The notes under the pieces are model-generated. The model did no database searches and was not told where the DNA came from. It saw nothing but the letters and a program-made list of their open reading frames with translations. A program made the translations under genes and the position numbers. Positions 8,622 through 17,637 of a DNA stretch of 64,000 nucleotides are shown one piece after another; the first letter of the stretch is position 1, and each line of letters starts with the position of its first letter. This stretch comes from Polymorphobacter megasporae (GTDB taxonomy: Bacteria > Pseudomonadota > Alphaproteobacteria > Sphingomonadales > Sphingomonadaceae), in assembly GCF_018982885.2 (NCBI RefSeq), contig NZ_CP081849.1, positions 558,001-622,000 on the forward strand, given 5' to 3'.

Positions 8622-9667
8622 TTAAGGCGCTTCGTCACTGCCTTCGAGAGTGGTGGACGCTGCGACGTCCGCTGGCCCTGATCCCACACCCATCAGAGCC
8701 AGCGGACTAGCTGACCACCGGCGGCCTCGTTTCAATGACCAGTGGACCGTGCAAAGTCGGATGATAGTGGGGTTATGGCCCGGCCTTATCGAAACCGCCG
8801 CCGAGCAGATCGAACCGCCCCAGCAGCCGGAACTTGCACGCCGGCGCGCGCAGTCCGGCACAGAGACCAGAGCCAGCTGGTATCGCGCTGCCCCTCGACT
8901 TCGCCATGCCTCTCGCTCTCGTCACAAGTTCCATCGGAGGTGAGCCGGGCTTTCAGCGCACCACTGACCGCGTGGATTGCCTGAAGCTCGGGAAGAAGCC
9001 TTCTGGAATGCCGAGCACGCCGCTGGGCAGCGATGCCGCATAGTGTTTGATATCCGATGCATTCAATAAGCCACCGATCTCATAGTCAGCGAGCGTCAGC
9101 GTGAGTGGTGGGTAGCTTGCCTCCCCAACCTGATACGCATCGTACGCGGGGTTAGGTTTACTCGATCGTATGCGGTCGACAGCGCCTCGGCAGTCGCGAA
9201 CGGCAGCATGGCACGATCCCAGGCCGCGCGGTCCCGCATGCCCGTGGCGACGCCGGAAGCGCAGTGATGGCGGGCGGGCCGTGCCGCGGAGTAGCCGTGC
9301 ACCGCGCGGCAGATGATGACGGGCTCGAAAAGGCCACCCGCTAAGGGCAGCGGCAACGCCTTCCGTGGCGAGGCCGCACTGCGACAGCTGCAGGCACAGC
9401 AAGTTGATTGCCTGCCGTAAAAAGCGCGAGGTTGCTCTTTTCACCCCCGTCACCGTCTTTGACGAACTCGCGCACGCTCTCGACGGTATCGATGGTCGCA
9501 TGGGAAAGCGCGTGCAGGTAGCCCAATGCAGTGCCGGTGCCATCGAGACAGTCAAAAAGCGGCAGGGTTGGCACCTCGGAGCTGCAGCAGCCGGTCGGCC
9601 CATTGCTGCAAGGTCTCGGCATCGCACTTGGTTAGCGGCAAGCGCCAGCTTAGTGTCACGTCAGCCA
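8622..9667 (-). pseudogene. Decayed gene of unrecognised function, several frameshifts
   Basis: Reading the minus strand from an ATG at about 9667 gives MADVTLSWRLPLTKCDAETL and then a stop. Coherent protein-like segments continue in other frames: LDGTGTALGYLHALSHATID, LCLQLSQCGLATEGVA, PLAGGLFEPVIICRAVHGYS, LPFATAEALSTAYDRVNLTP and LNASDIKHYAASLPSGVLGI followed by PEGFFPSF. They look like one protein of about 220-250 residues broken by at least four shifts. The family was not recognised. The stretch 8590-8950 holds no other gene. Confidence 0.4.
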
Positions 9668-9733
9668 TGATCGTTTTTTTTGAATGGTTGCGGTCAGGGC
9701 TGGCGAAAAGGTGCGAACTTCCTTCCGATCCGC

Positions 9734-9751
9734 AATTGTGCTATCACAATT
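9734..9751. promoter_or_regulatory. Perfect inverted repeat AATTGTG-CTAT-CACAATT, probable operator
   Basis: A 7-base arm is followed by a 4-base spacer and the exact reverse complement. It ends three bases before the ATG of a ribbon-helix-helix-like gene. Its position over the start region and its symmetry suit an autoregulatory operator for that protein. Confidence 0.5.
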
Positions 9752-9754
9752 CTG

Positions 9755-9958
9755 ATGGCGTCGCAAGAAAGTCTGGTCTCATGGACACGTGGCCCGGTTC
9801 CGACAGGGAAGGGGACACCCGTGATGGTCAGGATAGGCGCTGATCAACTTGCAGCGCTCGACAAGTGGATCGCTTCACACCCGGATACCCCGACGCGGCC
9901 TGAGGCGGTAAGACGGCTCATGAAGCGTGCGTCGGCAAGCGAGAATAATCTTGGCTGA
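9755..9958 (+). CDS. Small ribbon-helix-helix-like DNA-binding protein
   Basis: From ATG 9755 the product is 67 residues. The C-terminal part (VMVRIGADQLAALDKWIASH, then DTPTRPEAVRRLMKRA) matches the beta-strand, helix, turn and helix of ribbon-helix-helix regulators, with the typical 'RPEAVRRL' second helix. A longer in-frame start at 9680 exists, but the perfect palindrome at 9734-9751 lies directly before ATG 9755, supporting the shorter form and self-repression. A second tiny gene begins before this stop codon, so the pair could be antitoxin-like, though no recognised toxin is visible. Confidence 0.6.
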   Translation: MASQESLVSWTRGPVPTGKGTPVMVRIGADQLAALDKWIASHPDTPTRPEAVRRLMKRASASENNLG

Positions 9959-10130
9959 CCTCAAGCCGGCTTTGCTACCACGGGCTTTCGACTTAGCGGC
10001 CAATTCTAAATGCGTAACCGTAGAAGAGATCAAGCGACAACTGAGGAAAGAAGGCTACGACGGTGTAGTCATGAACTTCACGGGCGGTTCGCTGTCCCGA
10101 CAGCTGCGAAAGATTATATTGGCGCGTTAG
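9927..10130 (+). CDS. Small hypothetical protein overlapping the ribbon-helix-helix gene
   Basis: The frame from 9927 gives 67 residues. An in-frame TTG at 9951, overlapping the stop of the upstream gene, would give 59 residues (starting LADLKPALLPRAFDLAANSK). The rest reads VTVEEIKRQLRKEGYDGVVM and GGSLSRQLRKIILAR, basic and helical and possibly nucleic-acid binding. No family was recognised. The overlap suggests co-translation with the ribbon-helix-helix protein. Confidence 0.45.
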   Translation: MRRQARIILADLKPALLPRAFDLAANSKCVTVEEIKRQLRKEGYDGVVMNFTGGSLSRQLRKIILAR

Positions 10131-10157
10131 ATATGGCGTCCACGATGCCCGATTCAT

Positions 10158-10370
10158 TCAGCCCGACATGATCCGTGGCATGAAAATGCTTCCGTCGCTC
10201 AGCACGCAAGTTGAAACGAAACCGACGCCTTCAGTAAGCGCAGTGGTCATGTGCCACTTTGAAAGCGCCCGGTGCGTATTTCGCGCCTCCAACGTCATCG
10301 TGGTGTCGATGTGTCCTAGATGCATCGAGGCGTGCTGAACATGATAGTCGAAATGATTCTGAAGCATCAT
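10158..10370 (-). CDS. Small hypothetical protein
   Basis: The 70-residue product starts at an ATG preceded by a GGGGGAC ribosome-site-like sequence. It contains His-rich segments (NHFDYHVQHASMHLGHIDTT) and ends with VGFVSTCVLSDGSIFMPRIM. No family was recognised. It stands alone, in opposite orientation to the neighbouring small genes. Confidence 0.4.
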   Translation of the reverse strand: MMLQNHFDYHVQHASMHLGHIDTTMTLEARNTHRALSKWHMTTALTEGVGFVSTCVLSDGSIFMPRIMSG

Positions 10371-10704
10371 GTTGTCCCCCGCAATATTAACGGCTGCTGA
10401 GGATATGACCTAATCGCAGACAAGGTTATTTAGAGGTTAATGGGACTGTCCGGCGGGCGTGTTTGCTTGCTTGATGTACCCGCGTTGATCGGCGGTCGCT
10501 GACGAGCGCACGGCTGAATATCGATCGATAGCGCTAGCACTGCTGCGTTAGAAATCCGTCGTGGCTTCGTACATCTATCGTTTTGGAGATCATCGATTCG
10601 ATCGCCAGCGCGACTTGATGGCATGTCAGGCGATCTGCAGATCGATCATACACTGTTGCTTTTGCTCGCCGAGAAGAGCCTTGATCTGGGTTGTGGGGAG
10701 GGGC

Positions 10705-10908
10705 ATGGATATCCTGGACTTTGATGCGGACGAGGCTGTTGGTGCGGCATCATACCTGATCGCGAATGAAGCGATCTCGATGTTCGACGACGCTGCTACC
10801 GCATGCGAATGCGGCGACAGAGCTGCTGAGCGTCGAGCGCGCGATCGGCACTTCCACCTCGTGCTCGCCCATTCAAGATTGCTGAGAGACAAGCTGATTC
10901 TTCAGTGA
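10705..10908 (+). CDS. Small hypothetical protein, acidic and helical
   Basis: ATG 10705 follows a good ribosome site (GGGGAGGGGC) and gives 67 residues: MDILDFDADEAVGAASYLIA followed by an Arg-rich helix ending in HSRLLRDKLILQ. The frame extends further upstream, but that part lacks a ribosome site and is Cys-rich noise. No family was recognised. Confidence 0.5.
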   Translation: MDILDFDADEAVGAASYLIANEAISMFDDAATACECGDRAAERRARDRHFHLVLAHSRLLRDKLILQ

Positions 10909-11139
10909 AAGCTGCTTGACCCGCTGCCATACGAGATTCAACCGCGTGCTTGGTTCGGCAATCTGCGATAGTTCGATGTCGAGAAGCGCGTCAAAAACCC
11001 ACCGCGTACTACGCATATGTTCTGGCGGCTGGCCAGACCGCTCCACGATCTCGACGTCGGTTATTGCGGTGCGGTAAGCCGCCAATGCGAAATAGTGGAC
11101 TGAGCCAACATCGCAAGAACGGAGATATTGCTCCTTCAA
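10873..11139 (-). CDS. Possible small hypothetical protein
   Basis: The 88-residue frame (MKEQYLRSCDVGSVHYFALA, then SGQPPEHMRSTRWVFDALLD) has a balanced composition, but its 3' end overlaps the convergent plus-strand gene by 36 bases and no clear ribosome site was seen. No family was recognised. Confidence 0.28.
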   Translation of the reverse strand: MKEQYLRSCDVGSVHYFALAAYRTAITDVEIVERSGQPPEHMRSTRWVFDALLDIELSQIAEPSTRLNLVWQRVKQLSLKNQLVSQQS

Positions 11140-11476
11140 CGGAGCAAAACCGACCGCAGAGGGGGAGGGGGTGCTTGCCTACCTGAGTACCAACAAAATG
11201 CAGAAGCCTGGTGCGTACGGCCGAGATCCAATCTTTCCCGGCTATATCGCTGATTGAATAGATGCCCGCTCTCATCATGCGATGTTTGATGAGCCGGAAG
11301 GCGACTAACGGTGCTGTGATGAGCTGCCGAGACAGCCGTCAGCTCTGCTGCCTGACGGTTATCGTTCGCCTCGACGGCTCCAAGCTAGAATCATGCTTAC
11401 CGACAGGTGGGCGGAGCTTGACCAGTATCGCCGTTGACCGAAGATTGTATAAGCCCAGCAGCGAGGAAAGACCAGT
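11140..11476. other. Intergenic stretch, no gene seen
   Basis: Short frames on both strands here are interrupted and unlike proteins. The stretch immediately precedes the SWIB-domain gene and may hold its promoter. Confidence 0.4.
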
Positions 11477-11788
11477 ATGGCAGACGGAACTGCAAAGAAT
11501 AGGGTCAAGAAGGTTAAGGCGGCGACTACGGGCGCGGCATTGCCGAAGGGTGGGGGACTGAGCACGCCGGTGATGCCGTCGCCACAGCTGGCTGCTATCG
11601 TCGGCGACAATCCGCTTACGCGCAGCGAAATCGTCAGCCTAATGTGGGTCTATATCAAGGAACATAAGCTGCAGGATGCCGCTGATCGCCGCCAGATCAA
11701 CGCCGATGCCAAGCTCGAGCCAATCTTTGGCAAAGCGCGCGTCGGCATGTTCGAGCTAAGCAAGCTGATTTCCGACCATGTGAAATAG
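11477..11788 (+). CDS. SWIB/MDM2-domain protein
   Basis: The 103-residue protein has a basic Lys-rich tail (residues 1-30) followed by a complete SWIB/MDM2 fold: PQLAAIVGDNPLTRSEIVSL, MWVYIKEHKLQDAADRRQIN and ADAKLEPIFGKARVGMFEL. Stand-alone SWIB proteins occur in several bacterial lineages, and the basic tail may bind nucleic acid. Their bacterial role is poorly known. It has no operon partner on its strand. Confidence 0.85.
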   Translation: MADGTAKNRVKKVKAATTGAALPKGGGLSTPVMPSPQLAAIVGDNPLTRSEIVSLMWVYIKEHKLQDAADRRQINADAKLEPIFGKARVGMFELSKLISDHVK

Positions 11789-12105
11789 CCGCACGGTGGC
11801 ATTGATCGAACCTGCTGCTTTTTGACGATTGCCTCGAACAGCTTTGCAGTCTGGCATCTGGCAGCTATTTCGCACTGAACGTCTGAGAGCTGCCAAACAA
11901 AGATTGGCCCCATTTTCTGTAAGCGGTCGGGGTAGTGAAAAGTTGGCTTTGGGATGGCGTCGGACATGACCATCAACGATCAGCGGGATGCCCATAATCG
12001 GAATGCCACGATGAGCGACCGGCGAGATAAAGCTGGCGGCTCGCCCCGCCGCTCCGGCGATCGCGCGCGCCTTGCTGCGGGCATGGGTGGTGCAACGCGC
12101 TCTTA
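11789..12105. other. Intergenic stretch, no gene seen
   Basis: This stretch lies between the SWIB gene and the convergent Crp/Fnr-like gene. Frames are short and no hairpin terminator stood out. Confidence 0.4.
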
Positions 12106-12819
12106 TCAGGCGGCTTGAACGCCGATCAGCCGGACGTATTCACGTTCGGGCAGGCCGTAGCCGCTCGCGCACAGACGGAGGAGGCGGGGGCGGTTGGCGA
12201 TCGCGATGTGCGATCGCCGAGCAATAATCGCGCCGGTCTTTGCGAGGTTGCTAACCGCGACTGTGACGCTTGCGCGGCGGACGCCGAGCATGATCGACAG
12301 CGCCTCATGGGTCAAACCGATGTTGCTGTCGCCGACACGGTCGCCACACATCAGGATCCAGCGTGCAAGGCGTTTGTCGATCGAGTAGCGCGCATACGCG
12401 ATCGCCGACGTCGCCACCTGAATGGTAAAGACCTGGACGTAGGCGAGGAACAGCGCCCTCGCTGCAGGGTGGTGCGCCATCACCGCGCGAACAGCGCTGG
12501 CCTCGACGCGGATTGCTGATCCAACAACCTGCACCATGACGCGGAGCGCGCTGCAATCGTCACCAAGGACGACCGGCAGGTTCACGATTCCCTCGCGCCC
12601 GATCATCCCAACCTCGGCTTCGCCGCCCTCGGCATCGAGCGCAATAATCGATACAAGGCCGCTCGTTGGAAACCAGCAGAACTCGATCTTCTCCCCCGCA
12701 GTCGCGAGATTGACGCCGAGCGCCAGCGGTTGTTCGACGGCGCGGACCATGATTTCGCGGTACGCCACCACGTCGAGGCGCGTGAGAAGATCATTGGCGA
12801 CAGAGGACTGCGCGATCAT
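12106..12819 (-). CDS. Crp/Fnr-family transcriptional regulator
   Basis: ATG 12819 follows GGAACGAATT and gives 237 residues; an upstream in-frame ATG at 12879 would add 20. The N-terminal half is a cupin-like sensor domain (FCWFPTSGLVSIIALDAEGG, EVGMIGREGIVNLPVVLGDD) without an obvious cyclic-nucleotide or Fe-S signature. The C-terminal half has a winged helix (LTHEALSIMLGVRRASVTVA). This architecture is common in alphaproteobacterial Crp/Fnr paralogs; the signal is unknown. A related regulator lies at 18672-19412. Confidence 0.85.
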   Translation of the reverse strand: MIAQSSVANDLLTRLDVVAYREIMVRAVEQPLALGVNLATAGEKIEFCWFPTSGLVSIIALDAEGGEAEVGMIGREGIVNLPVVLGDDCSALRVMVQVVGSAIRVEASAVRAVMAHHPAARALFLAYVQVFTIQVATSAIAYARYSIDKRLARWILMCGDRVGDSNIGLTHEALSIMLGVRRASVTVAVSNLAKTGAIIARRSHIAIANRPRLLRLCASGYGLPEREYVRLIGVQAA

Positions 12820-13043
12820 AATTCGTTCCCATGGAGCGGGAAGCTCGATCGTCGACTCGGCGGCTACGGCAGCCGGCACATCCCCACCCCGAGGCTTATA
12901 TCACAAATTGTTGGTAAGCGTACGCTTCCGCAAGGAAACTGACACTGCGCTCAGAAGGACTGCGGCGCCCAGACCGCTGTCGTCATGAGGCTCAGCCACC
13001 ACTTTACGACATCGCCTCCTGCACGATTGCGAGCAGTGGCGCG

Positions 13044-14010
13044 CTAAGCCTTATGGGTTTGATCTGCGTCGAGAAGCTCGCGGCTCAATTCCACGTGGCG
13101 GCGGATGTATCTATCCGCATTTAATCCGCTTGAAATGAGGTGCGCTTGAGCGCGGTCGGCCATCGCGGCTGCTGCGACAGGGTCGCTTGCCACCGCCCGT
13201 ACGGCGGAGCAAAGCGCAGCGGCATCGCCGACTGGCACGTATCGAATTTCCGCGTCGCCGAAATAGTCGCGAAGACCGCCAGTGTCGGTCGCGACGACCG
13301 GCACACCCATCAATACCGCTTCTTCGATGACCGTTATTCCGCTCGCATGGTAGTTCGCCTTCAAGGGGACGCACACGAGCGTAGCTCGCGCCATCTCCTG
13401 GTGTAGGCTCGTATTGGTTCGCAGAACGGCGATTTTGACGTTTGGCATCGCGTTCGCAAGGCGACGATTGATCGAGCCCGAAAAAATGGCAATCTCGATT
13501 TCGGTGCAAGTCTTTGCCGCAGCGATCAAAGTTGCCCAATCGCGATGTCGATCATTGCCGATTGCGAGCACGCGGATGGGAGTGTTCGAGCGTACCTTGG
13601 TGGCGAGCGCGACCTCCGAAGCAATACCGAACGGAATGCGCTCCACCCGTTTCTTGGGGAATAGAGCCCGTGCAATTGCGAGATTATCTTCCGAATGAAC
13701 TGTCAGCACAGTTAACCGCTGAATGAGCCGTCGAAATAATGCCCGTCGGATTGAGCTCAAGCCGGCCCAGCGATCGAACAACCAAATCGCTTGCCCGAGG
13801 ATGAGCGGTCCATCGCCGACTACAGCGGCGACGCCAAGAAACTGCGACTCGGTGTGCGTCCAAATGATGTCCGCCTGTCGCATCGCGTGTCGTTGCCGCC
13901 ACGCATGAACTAGATCGAAACCTGTAATGACACGTAATCCGAGCCGAATGAATCGGCTCAGATAGTTTTCACGATGTGATTGGGAGAATGTGACGGTGCA
14001 TCCCTGTTGT
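13044..14010 (-). pseudogene. Glycosyltransferase, 5' end removed at an IS3-family element
   Basis: An ATG at 13883 would give 279 residues, but the frame continues upstream without a stop to the IS3-family boundary, adding protein-like sequence (VTFSQSHRENYLSRFIRLGL, then RVITGFDLVHAWRQRHAMRQ). The body is a GT4-like glycosyltransferase with SEDNLAIARALFPKKRVERI, VRVLAIGNDRHRDWATLI and the nucleotide-sugar site around SGITVIEEAVLMGVPVVATD followed by TGGLRDYF. The missing N-terminal part was not found on the other side of the element. It probably once acted in exopolysaccharide synthesis and is likely inactive, although the 13883 start could still yield a truncated protein. Confidence 0.7.
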
Positions 14011-14016
14011 TGCCCC

Positions 14017-14880
14017 CTAAAGGCCTGACAGGTCCTCTTGGGTTGAGCGAGCGATGAACTCGCGGGGGGAACGATAGCCGAGGGCGCTGTGCGGGTGAAC
14101 CGTATTGTAGTGTTTGAACCAGCCCAGCAGCTGGTCGATGACTGAGCGGGCGTCGGGCTTTGGGTTCACGCGGGCGTAGTCGCGTTTCAAGGTCCGTACG
14201 AACGCCTCAGCCATGCCGTTCGACTGCGGGCTTTCGACCGGCGTCGTGCAGGGAACGAGGCCGATGTCGCGGGCGAACCGACGGGTGTCGTGGGCGGTGT
14301 AGCAGCTGCCGTTATCGGTCAGCCACTCGATGGGATCTGCCAGTGTGTTGACCTGGCCGAACCGGTGCTCGACGCTGAGGGTCATGAGGTCGCGAACGTC
14401 CGCGGCGCTGATCCCGGCGGTCGTCGCGACATAGCCCATGGCTTCCCGGTCGCAGCAGTCGAGGGCGAAGGCGACGCGGACCTTCTCGCCGTTGTCGCAC
14501 GCGATCTCGAGCCCGTCGGAGCACCAGCGGGTGTTGCGGATATCGACCGCGACGCGGTCGTCATGCCGGCGTTGTTCGTTGCGAGTCCCGGCGCGCTGGA
14601 GGAGCAGGCCGTGCAGCTTCATCACCCGGTAGACGCGTTTGGGGTTGGGCGCTGCGCGCCCGGAGGCCTCGGCCTGTCGACGCAGCAGGGCGTGTATGCG
14701 GCGATATCCGTAGGTTGGCAGATCGGCGATCAGCGTTCCGATCGCCGCGACCAGGTCGCCGTCGGGTTGCGGCGGCCGTCCACGTCGGCGGCGCGGGCCG
14801 GCGTGGAGGGTCGCGGAGAGGTGCGGGCGCGACATGCCCATGGCAGCAGCTGCGGCGCTCACTGTCCGACCTCCGGCCAC
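14017..14880 (-). CDS. IS3-family transposase OrfB (DDE integrase)
   Basis: The 287-residue reading frame has an rve integrase core: first Asp near TRWCSDGLEIACDNGEKVRV, second Asp in WLTDNGSCYTAHDTRRFA and Glu in SNGMAEAFVRTLKRDYARVN. The N-terminus has the HTH_21-like GYRRIHALLRRQ segment. It is probably made as an OrfA-OrfB fusion by a -1 shift on the A7 run (14901-14907 on the plus strand as T7), since the -1 frame continues without a stop into OrfB (KTAVALQLVAGGRTVSAAAA). Confidence 0.88.
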   Translation of the reverse strand: MAGGRTVSAAAAAMGMSRPHLSATLHAGPRRRRGRPPQPDGDLVAAIGTLIADLPTYGYRRIHALLRRQAEASGRAAPNPKRVYRVMKLHGLLLQRAGTRNEQRRHDDRVAVDIRNTRWCSDGLEIACDNGEKVRVAFALDCCDREAMGYVATTAGISAADVRDLMTLSVEHRFGQVNTLADPIEWLTDNGSCYTAHDTRRFARDIGLVPCTTPVESPQSNGMAEAFVRTLKRDYARVNPKPDARSVIDQLLGWFKHYNTVHPHSALGYRSPREFIARSTQEDLSGL

Positions 14881-15284
14881 GAGCTGGAGCGCAACAGCAG
14901 TTTTTTTGGGCCTGTGGCCCGGGTCACGGCCTCGCGCAGGACCTCATTCTCCATCGTCTTCTTGCCGAGCATGCGTTGAAGCTCGCGGACCTGGCTCTCG
15001 AGCGCGCGGTACTGCGACGCCGGCACGACCTCCTCGCCGGCACCCGCCGCGGTCAGCGCCCCCTGCGCCATCAACCGGCGCCAAGCGAACAGCTGGTTGG
15101 CCGCGATGCCGTGGCGACGGGCAATGAGCGAGACCGAGTGCCCGGGGAGGTACGTCTCCTCGACGATCCGCACCTTCTCCTCGGGCGTCCATCGCCTACG
15201 GCGTTGGACGCCGAGAACGTCGGTCCGCCCAATCCGGCCGCCATCGTCATACGTGCTGGTCATAGTATCAGGCATAATCATCAC
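14859..15284 (-). CDS. IS3-family transposase OrfA
   Basis: The 141-residue protein has a helix-turn-helix (WTPEEKVRIVEETYLPGHSV, RRHGIAANQLFAWRRLM) followed by a leucine-zipper-like helix (LESQVRELQRMLGKKTMENE). The pattern 'GKKTMEN' is characteristic of the IS2 group. It overlaps OrfB by 22 bases. Confidence 0.88.
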   Translation of the reverse strand: MMIMPDTMTSTYDDGGRIGRTDVLGVQRRRRWTPEEKVRIVEETYLPGHSVSLIARRHGIAANQLFAWRRLMAQGALTAAGAGEEVVPASQYRALESQVRELQRMLGKKTMENEVLREAVTRATGPKKLLLRSSSWPEVGQ

Positions 15285-15378
15285 ACTTCCATAAGTGTGA
15301 GGGACTGTCAGGCGATTTAGGGGGCTACTTCACCTTGAGACCGAGCGTCTTCACAATGCGCTTGGTTGAGCGGCTTAC

Positions 15379-15591
15379 CTACCGACCGCTTCGCACAAGG
15401 GGGCGCTCAACGAAGGTAGATCCCACGCGAACTATCTGGGCAAGCGATATCCTCACGCCGTGGTCGCACACTACCTCAGAACCCTCTAGCCGACGAATCG
15501 TGGTGAGAACGCCCTTCAAACTTAATATGCATAGCTGGGCTCCCTCCCGTCGATCTTGCTCAAGGCATGCTCTGAATTCAGTTTCAGTCAT
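15379..15591 (-). CDS. Possible small hypothetical protein
   Basis: The 70-residue frame (MTETEFRACLEQDRREGAQL, ending FVERPLVRSGR) could be a short PilZ-like or regulatory protein, but no signature residues confirm this and no family was recognised. It lies just outside the IS3-family element. Confidence 0.3.
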   Translation of the reverse strand: MTETEFRACLEQDRREGAQLCILSLKGVLTTIRRLEGSEVVCDHGVRISLAQIVRVGSTFVERPLVRSGR

Positions 15592-16717
15592 TATCTGAAC
15601 GTAATACCTGTGGTGTTATTTTGGCAAATGGCGCGCGGTGAGCCTCCCAACGCTAGTTCGGTCAGCCTCCTCACCACACCTGCGAGCGAGACGATCGGCT
15701 TTCGGATTCGTTCGATAGCAGGGCAGCAGATTCATCCAAGCCGCCCACGTTTGTCGCAGAAACTAGGCGAATTTAGGTCGCATCTGCGTCCGACACCGCG
15801 CTGTTGGTTGGGGATTAGCGAAGTTTCATCTCGTACCGATGGCACCCGCCTGCGATTCGTCACCTGAAAGATGCTGTAGCGCTCCCCGCGTCTCATGCTC
15901 GGTTAAACCACATGACGCATAAAATAACGCGTGACCTTCAAGCCGAACGTGAGCGGCAGCACCGCGAATGACCCGAATCAGCAGCCCATCCAGACTCTGG
16001 AAAATTTCATCTTGAGATGGCGGAATATTACGCAGGGGCCGGAACGCTAGAGGCAGAAGCTGGCATCGGCGATCCTCGAATGGTTGGACGTGCCATCTCG
16101 TCGCCTTGGTAGGACAGTCTGTAGCGTCTATCACCCTCGCAAGTCGTGGGCACCCCCCGCATCACGGCCCAGACCGCGCGGTGGCCATCAGTACCCCTCA
16201 CCGCGCGGTCGCCCTTGACGGCTTGCCTTAGGTCCCGCTTTAGTTCTCACAGTCTGGCTGGCTACCGCCGGCTGCCACTCCGCCGCGCACCACCGCCGGA
16301 ATGCGTTCAGCTGACCGAAATCTGGATCGTCGGCTATCAAGCCATCAAGCGCCGTGGCGGCGGCAATGGTTTCCGGTCCTCGTGACCTAATGCCCCCGCG
16401 ATCATGGGAGCCGCGCCCACCAACATAACAACCGCCGTCTCTGCGATGCGAGCATCGCCGGAAGTTGACGCCAAGTGCAGGATAACGCTCGACAGAGCGA
16501 CGATAAGTTGAACCGCGACGGCTACGCGTGCAACTCCATTACTTTACACGATCCGCCAGCCGTTATTCAACAAATCGTTCACCTGTAAAGGCTTATATGT
16601 CGGCCTCACGCAACATGACGCGGCCGTGCACAGTCTAAGTGTGAATTCGTCAAGTGCTGATAATGGCAGTCTGGATGGCTATGCGGCCCGGGGGGATAAT
16701 CGCGGCCGCAAGTGAGC
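15592..16717. other. 1.1-kb stretch with no convincing gene
   Basis: Only short, biased frames are present on either strand. A weakly hydrophobic minus-strand segment near 16390-16460 (ETAVVMLVGAAPMIAGALGH) may be a relic of a membrane protein but has no supporting context. Confidence 0.35.
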
Positions 16718-16981
16718 TTAGTGACGCCGAGTACGTGCGTCTGCGAGAGCGATCTTGCTCGCCAGAAATTTCGCCTGTCGCCGTATTAGTCCAATCGAGA
16801 GGCCATTTAATTCAAATCTCACCTCAACAGAGCGATCGGGCCCACCGTAACAGATAACCTGCGTTTCTCCCTCTGCCAGCCTGCACCTGGCGCCAGGGAT
16901 CAGCTCACGGACAATCTCTTGGATACGCGCGAGCTGCTTTTCCCTAGACAAGTGGATTGAATCTCCAAGTTTGAATGTCAA
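16718..16981 (-). CDS. Small hypothetical protein
   Basis: The start is TTG at 16981, giving 87 residues. The sequence (LGDSIHLSREKQLARIQEIV, then GARCRLAEGETQVICYGGPD) looks like a compact alpha/beta protein with normal composition. No family was recognised. It is followed by further small minus-strand genes. Confidence 0.45.
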   Translation of the reverse strand: MTFKLGDSIHLSREKQLARIQEIVRELIPGARCRLAEGETQVICYGGPDRSVEVRFELNGLSIGLIRRQAKFLASKIALADARTRRH

Positions 16982-17008
16982 TTGAGTGGCGCAAAAGCTG
17001 CGAGAAGT

Positions 17009-17185
17009 CTAATTAACACTTAGACTATCCGCTGCTTTAAGCAGCCGCTGAGCCGTGGTGCGTGCGGCCTCGGCACTTAGTGACGGTGCAACCGTGGCAA
17101 AACCGGTTATGACAATCTCGCCGTCAACAACGGTGACATCGAGAGGCGTTGTCGGGTCGTTTTGCATGCGAGGGGCGTCAGCCAT
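17009..17185 (-). CDS. Small hypothetical protein
   Basis: ATG 17185 gives 58 residues: MADAPRMQNDPTTPLDVTVV, then DGEIVITGFATVAPSLSAEA and ARTTAQRLLKAADSL. The pattern of a beta-hairpin followed by an Ala-rich helix is seen in small conserved sphingomonad proteins, but I cannot name it. The frame is open further upstream without a plausible start. Confidence 0.45.
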   Translation of the reverse strand: MADAPRMQNDPTTPLDVTVVDGEIVITGFATVAPSLSAEAARTTAQRLLKAADSLSVN

Positions 17186-17198
17186 GCGCGATGACGAC

Positions 17199-17486
17199 TT
17201 ATTCTGTCGCTCCTGTCTGTACGAACATGTTCCGACGCGGCTCGGCGACGTCGGCTTCTGACAAGGGGACAACGCCCTCGCGGCCAGTATCGACGTACAT
17301 ACGATCCCGCGATTTGGCAGCGCTCGTCGCAACGATCCCAGATCCTACCAACCGCCGGACGGCTCCAGGGCGCGGGAGATCGTCGGTATAATCCGCGCGT
17401 CTGGCATTTAGCTCAGCGACGGCTTCGGGCGGGAAATGTCCGGCATACGCTTTATTGTATGGGGTTGGCGCAGCACCCGCCCCCAA
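17199..17486 (-). CDS. Small hypothetical protein, possibly ribbon-helix-helix-like
   Basis: The 95-residue product contains FPPEAVAELNARRADYTDDL followed by PRPGAVRRLVGSGI. The order 'PR/S-P-x-A-V-R-R-L-V' resembles the second helix of ribbon-helix-helix regulators, as in the gene at 9755. The match is partial and the N-terminal strand is not clear. It lies 13 bases upstream of the gene ending at 17009, so the two may be cotranscribed. Confidence 0.35.
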   Translation of the reverse strand: MGAGAAPTPYNKAYAGHFPPEAVAELNARRADYTDDLPRPGAVRRLVGSGIVATSAAKSRDRMYVDTGREGVVPLSEADVAEPRRNMFVQTGATE

Positions 17487-17637
17487 GTCGGTGCGCTTGG
17501 TAACAGCGTGGGGGATAGGCTAACCGCGGATCAAATCGTTGATGATGAATAGGAAGCTCCGGCGCAGGAGCCCTTATTGGCCAGCCGCGTCACTGGCGAC
17601 CGCTTGCTGCTGTCAGCCTCGTTTGTAGACCGACGCA

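Larger units (their letters stand above)
14011..15328 (-). mobile_element. IS3-family (IS2-group) insertion sequence
   Basis: The ends form an imperfect inverted repeat: the left reads TTGCCCCCTAAAGGCCTGACAG and the right, in reverse complement, TAGCCCCCTAAATCGCCTGACAG (each quoted in part). Two overlapping transposase genes on the minus strand are joined by a slippery run. No target duplication was found, which together with the truncated glycosyltransferase suggests a deletion at one side. End positions are good to a few bases. Confidence 0.85.
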
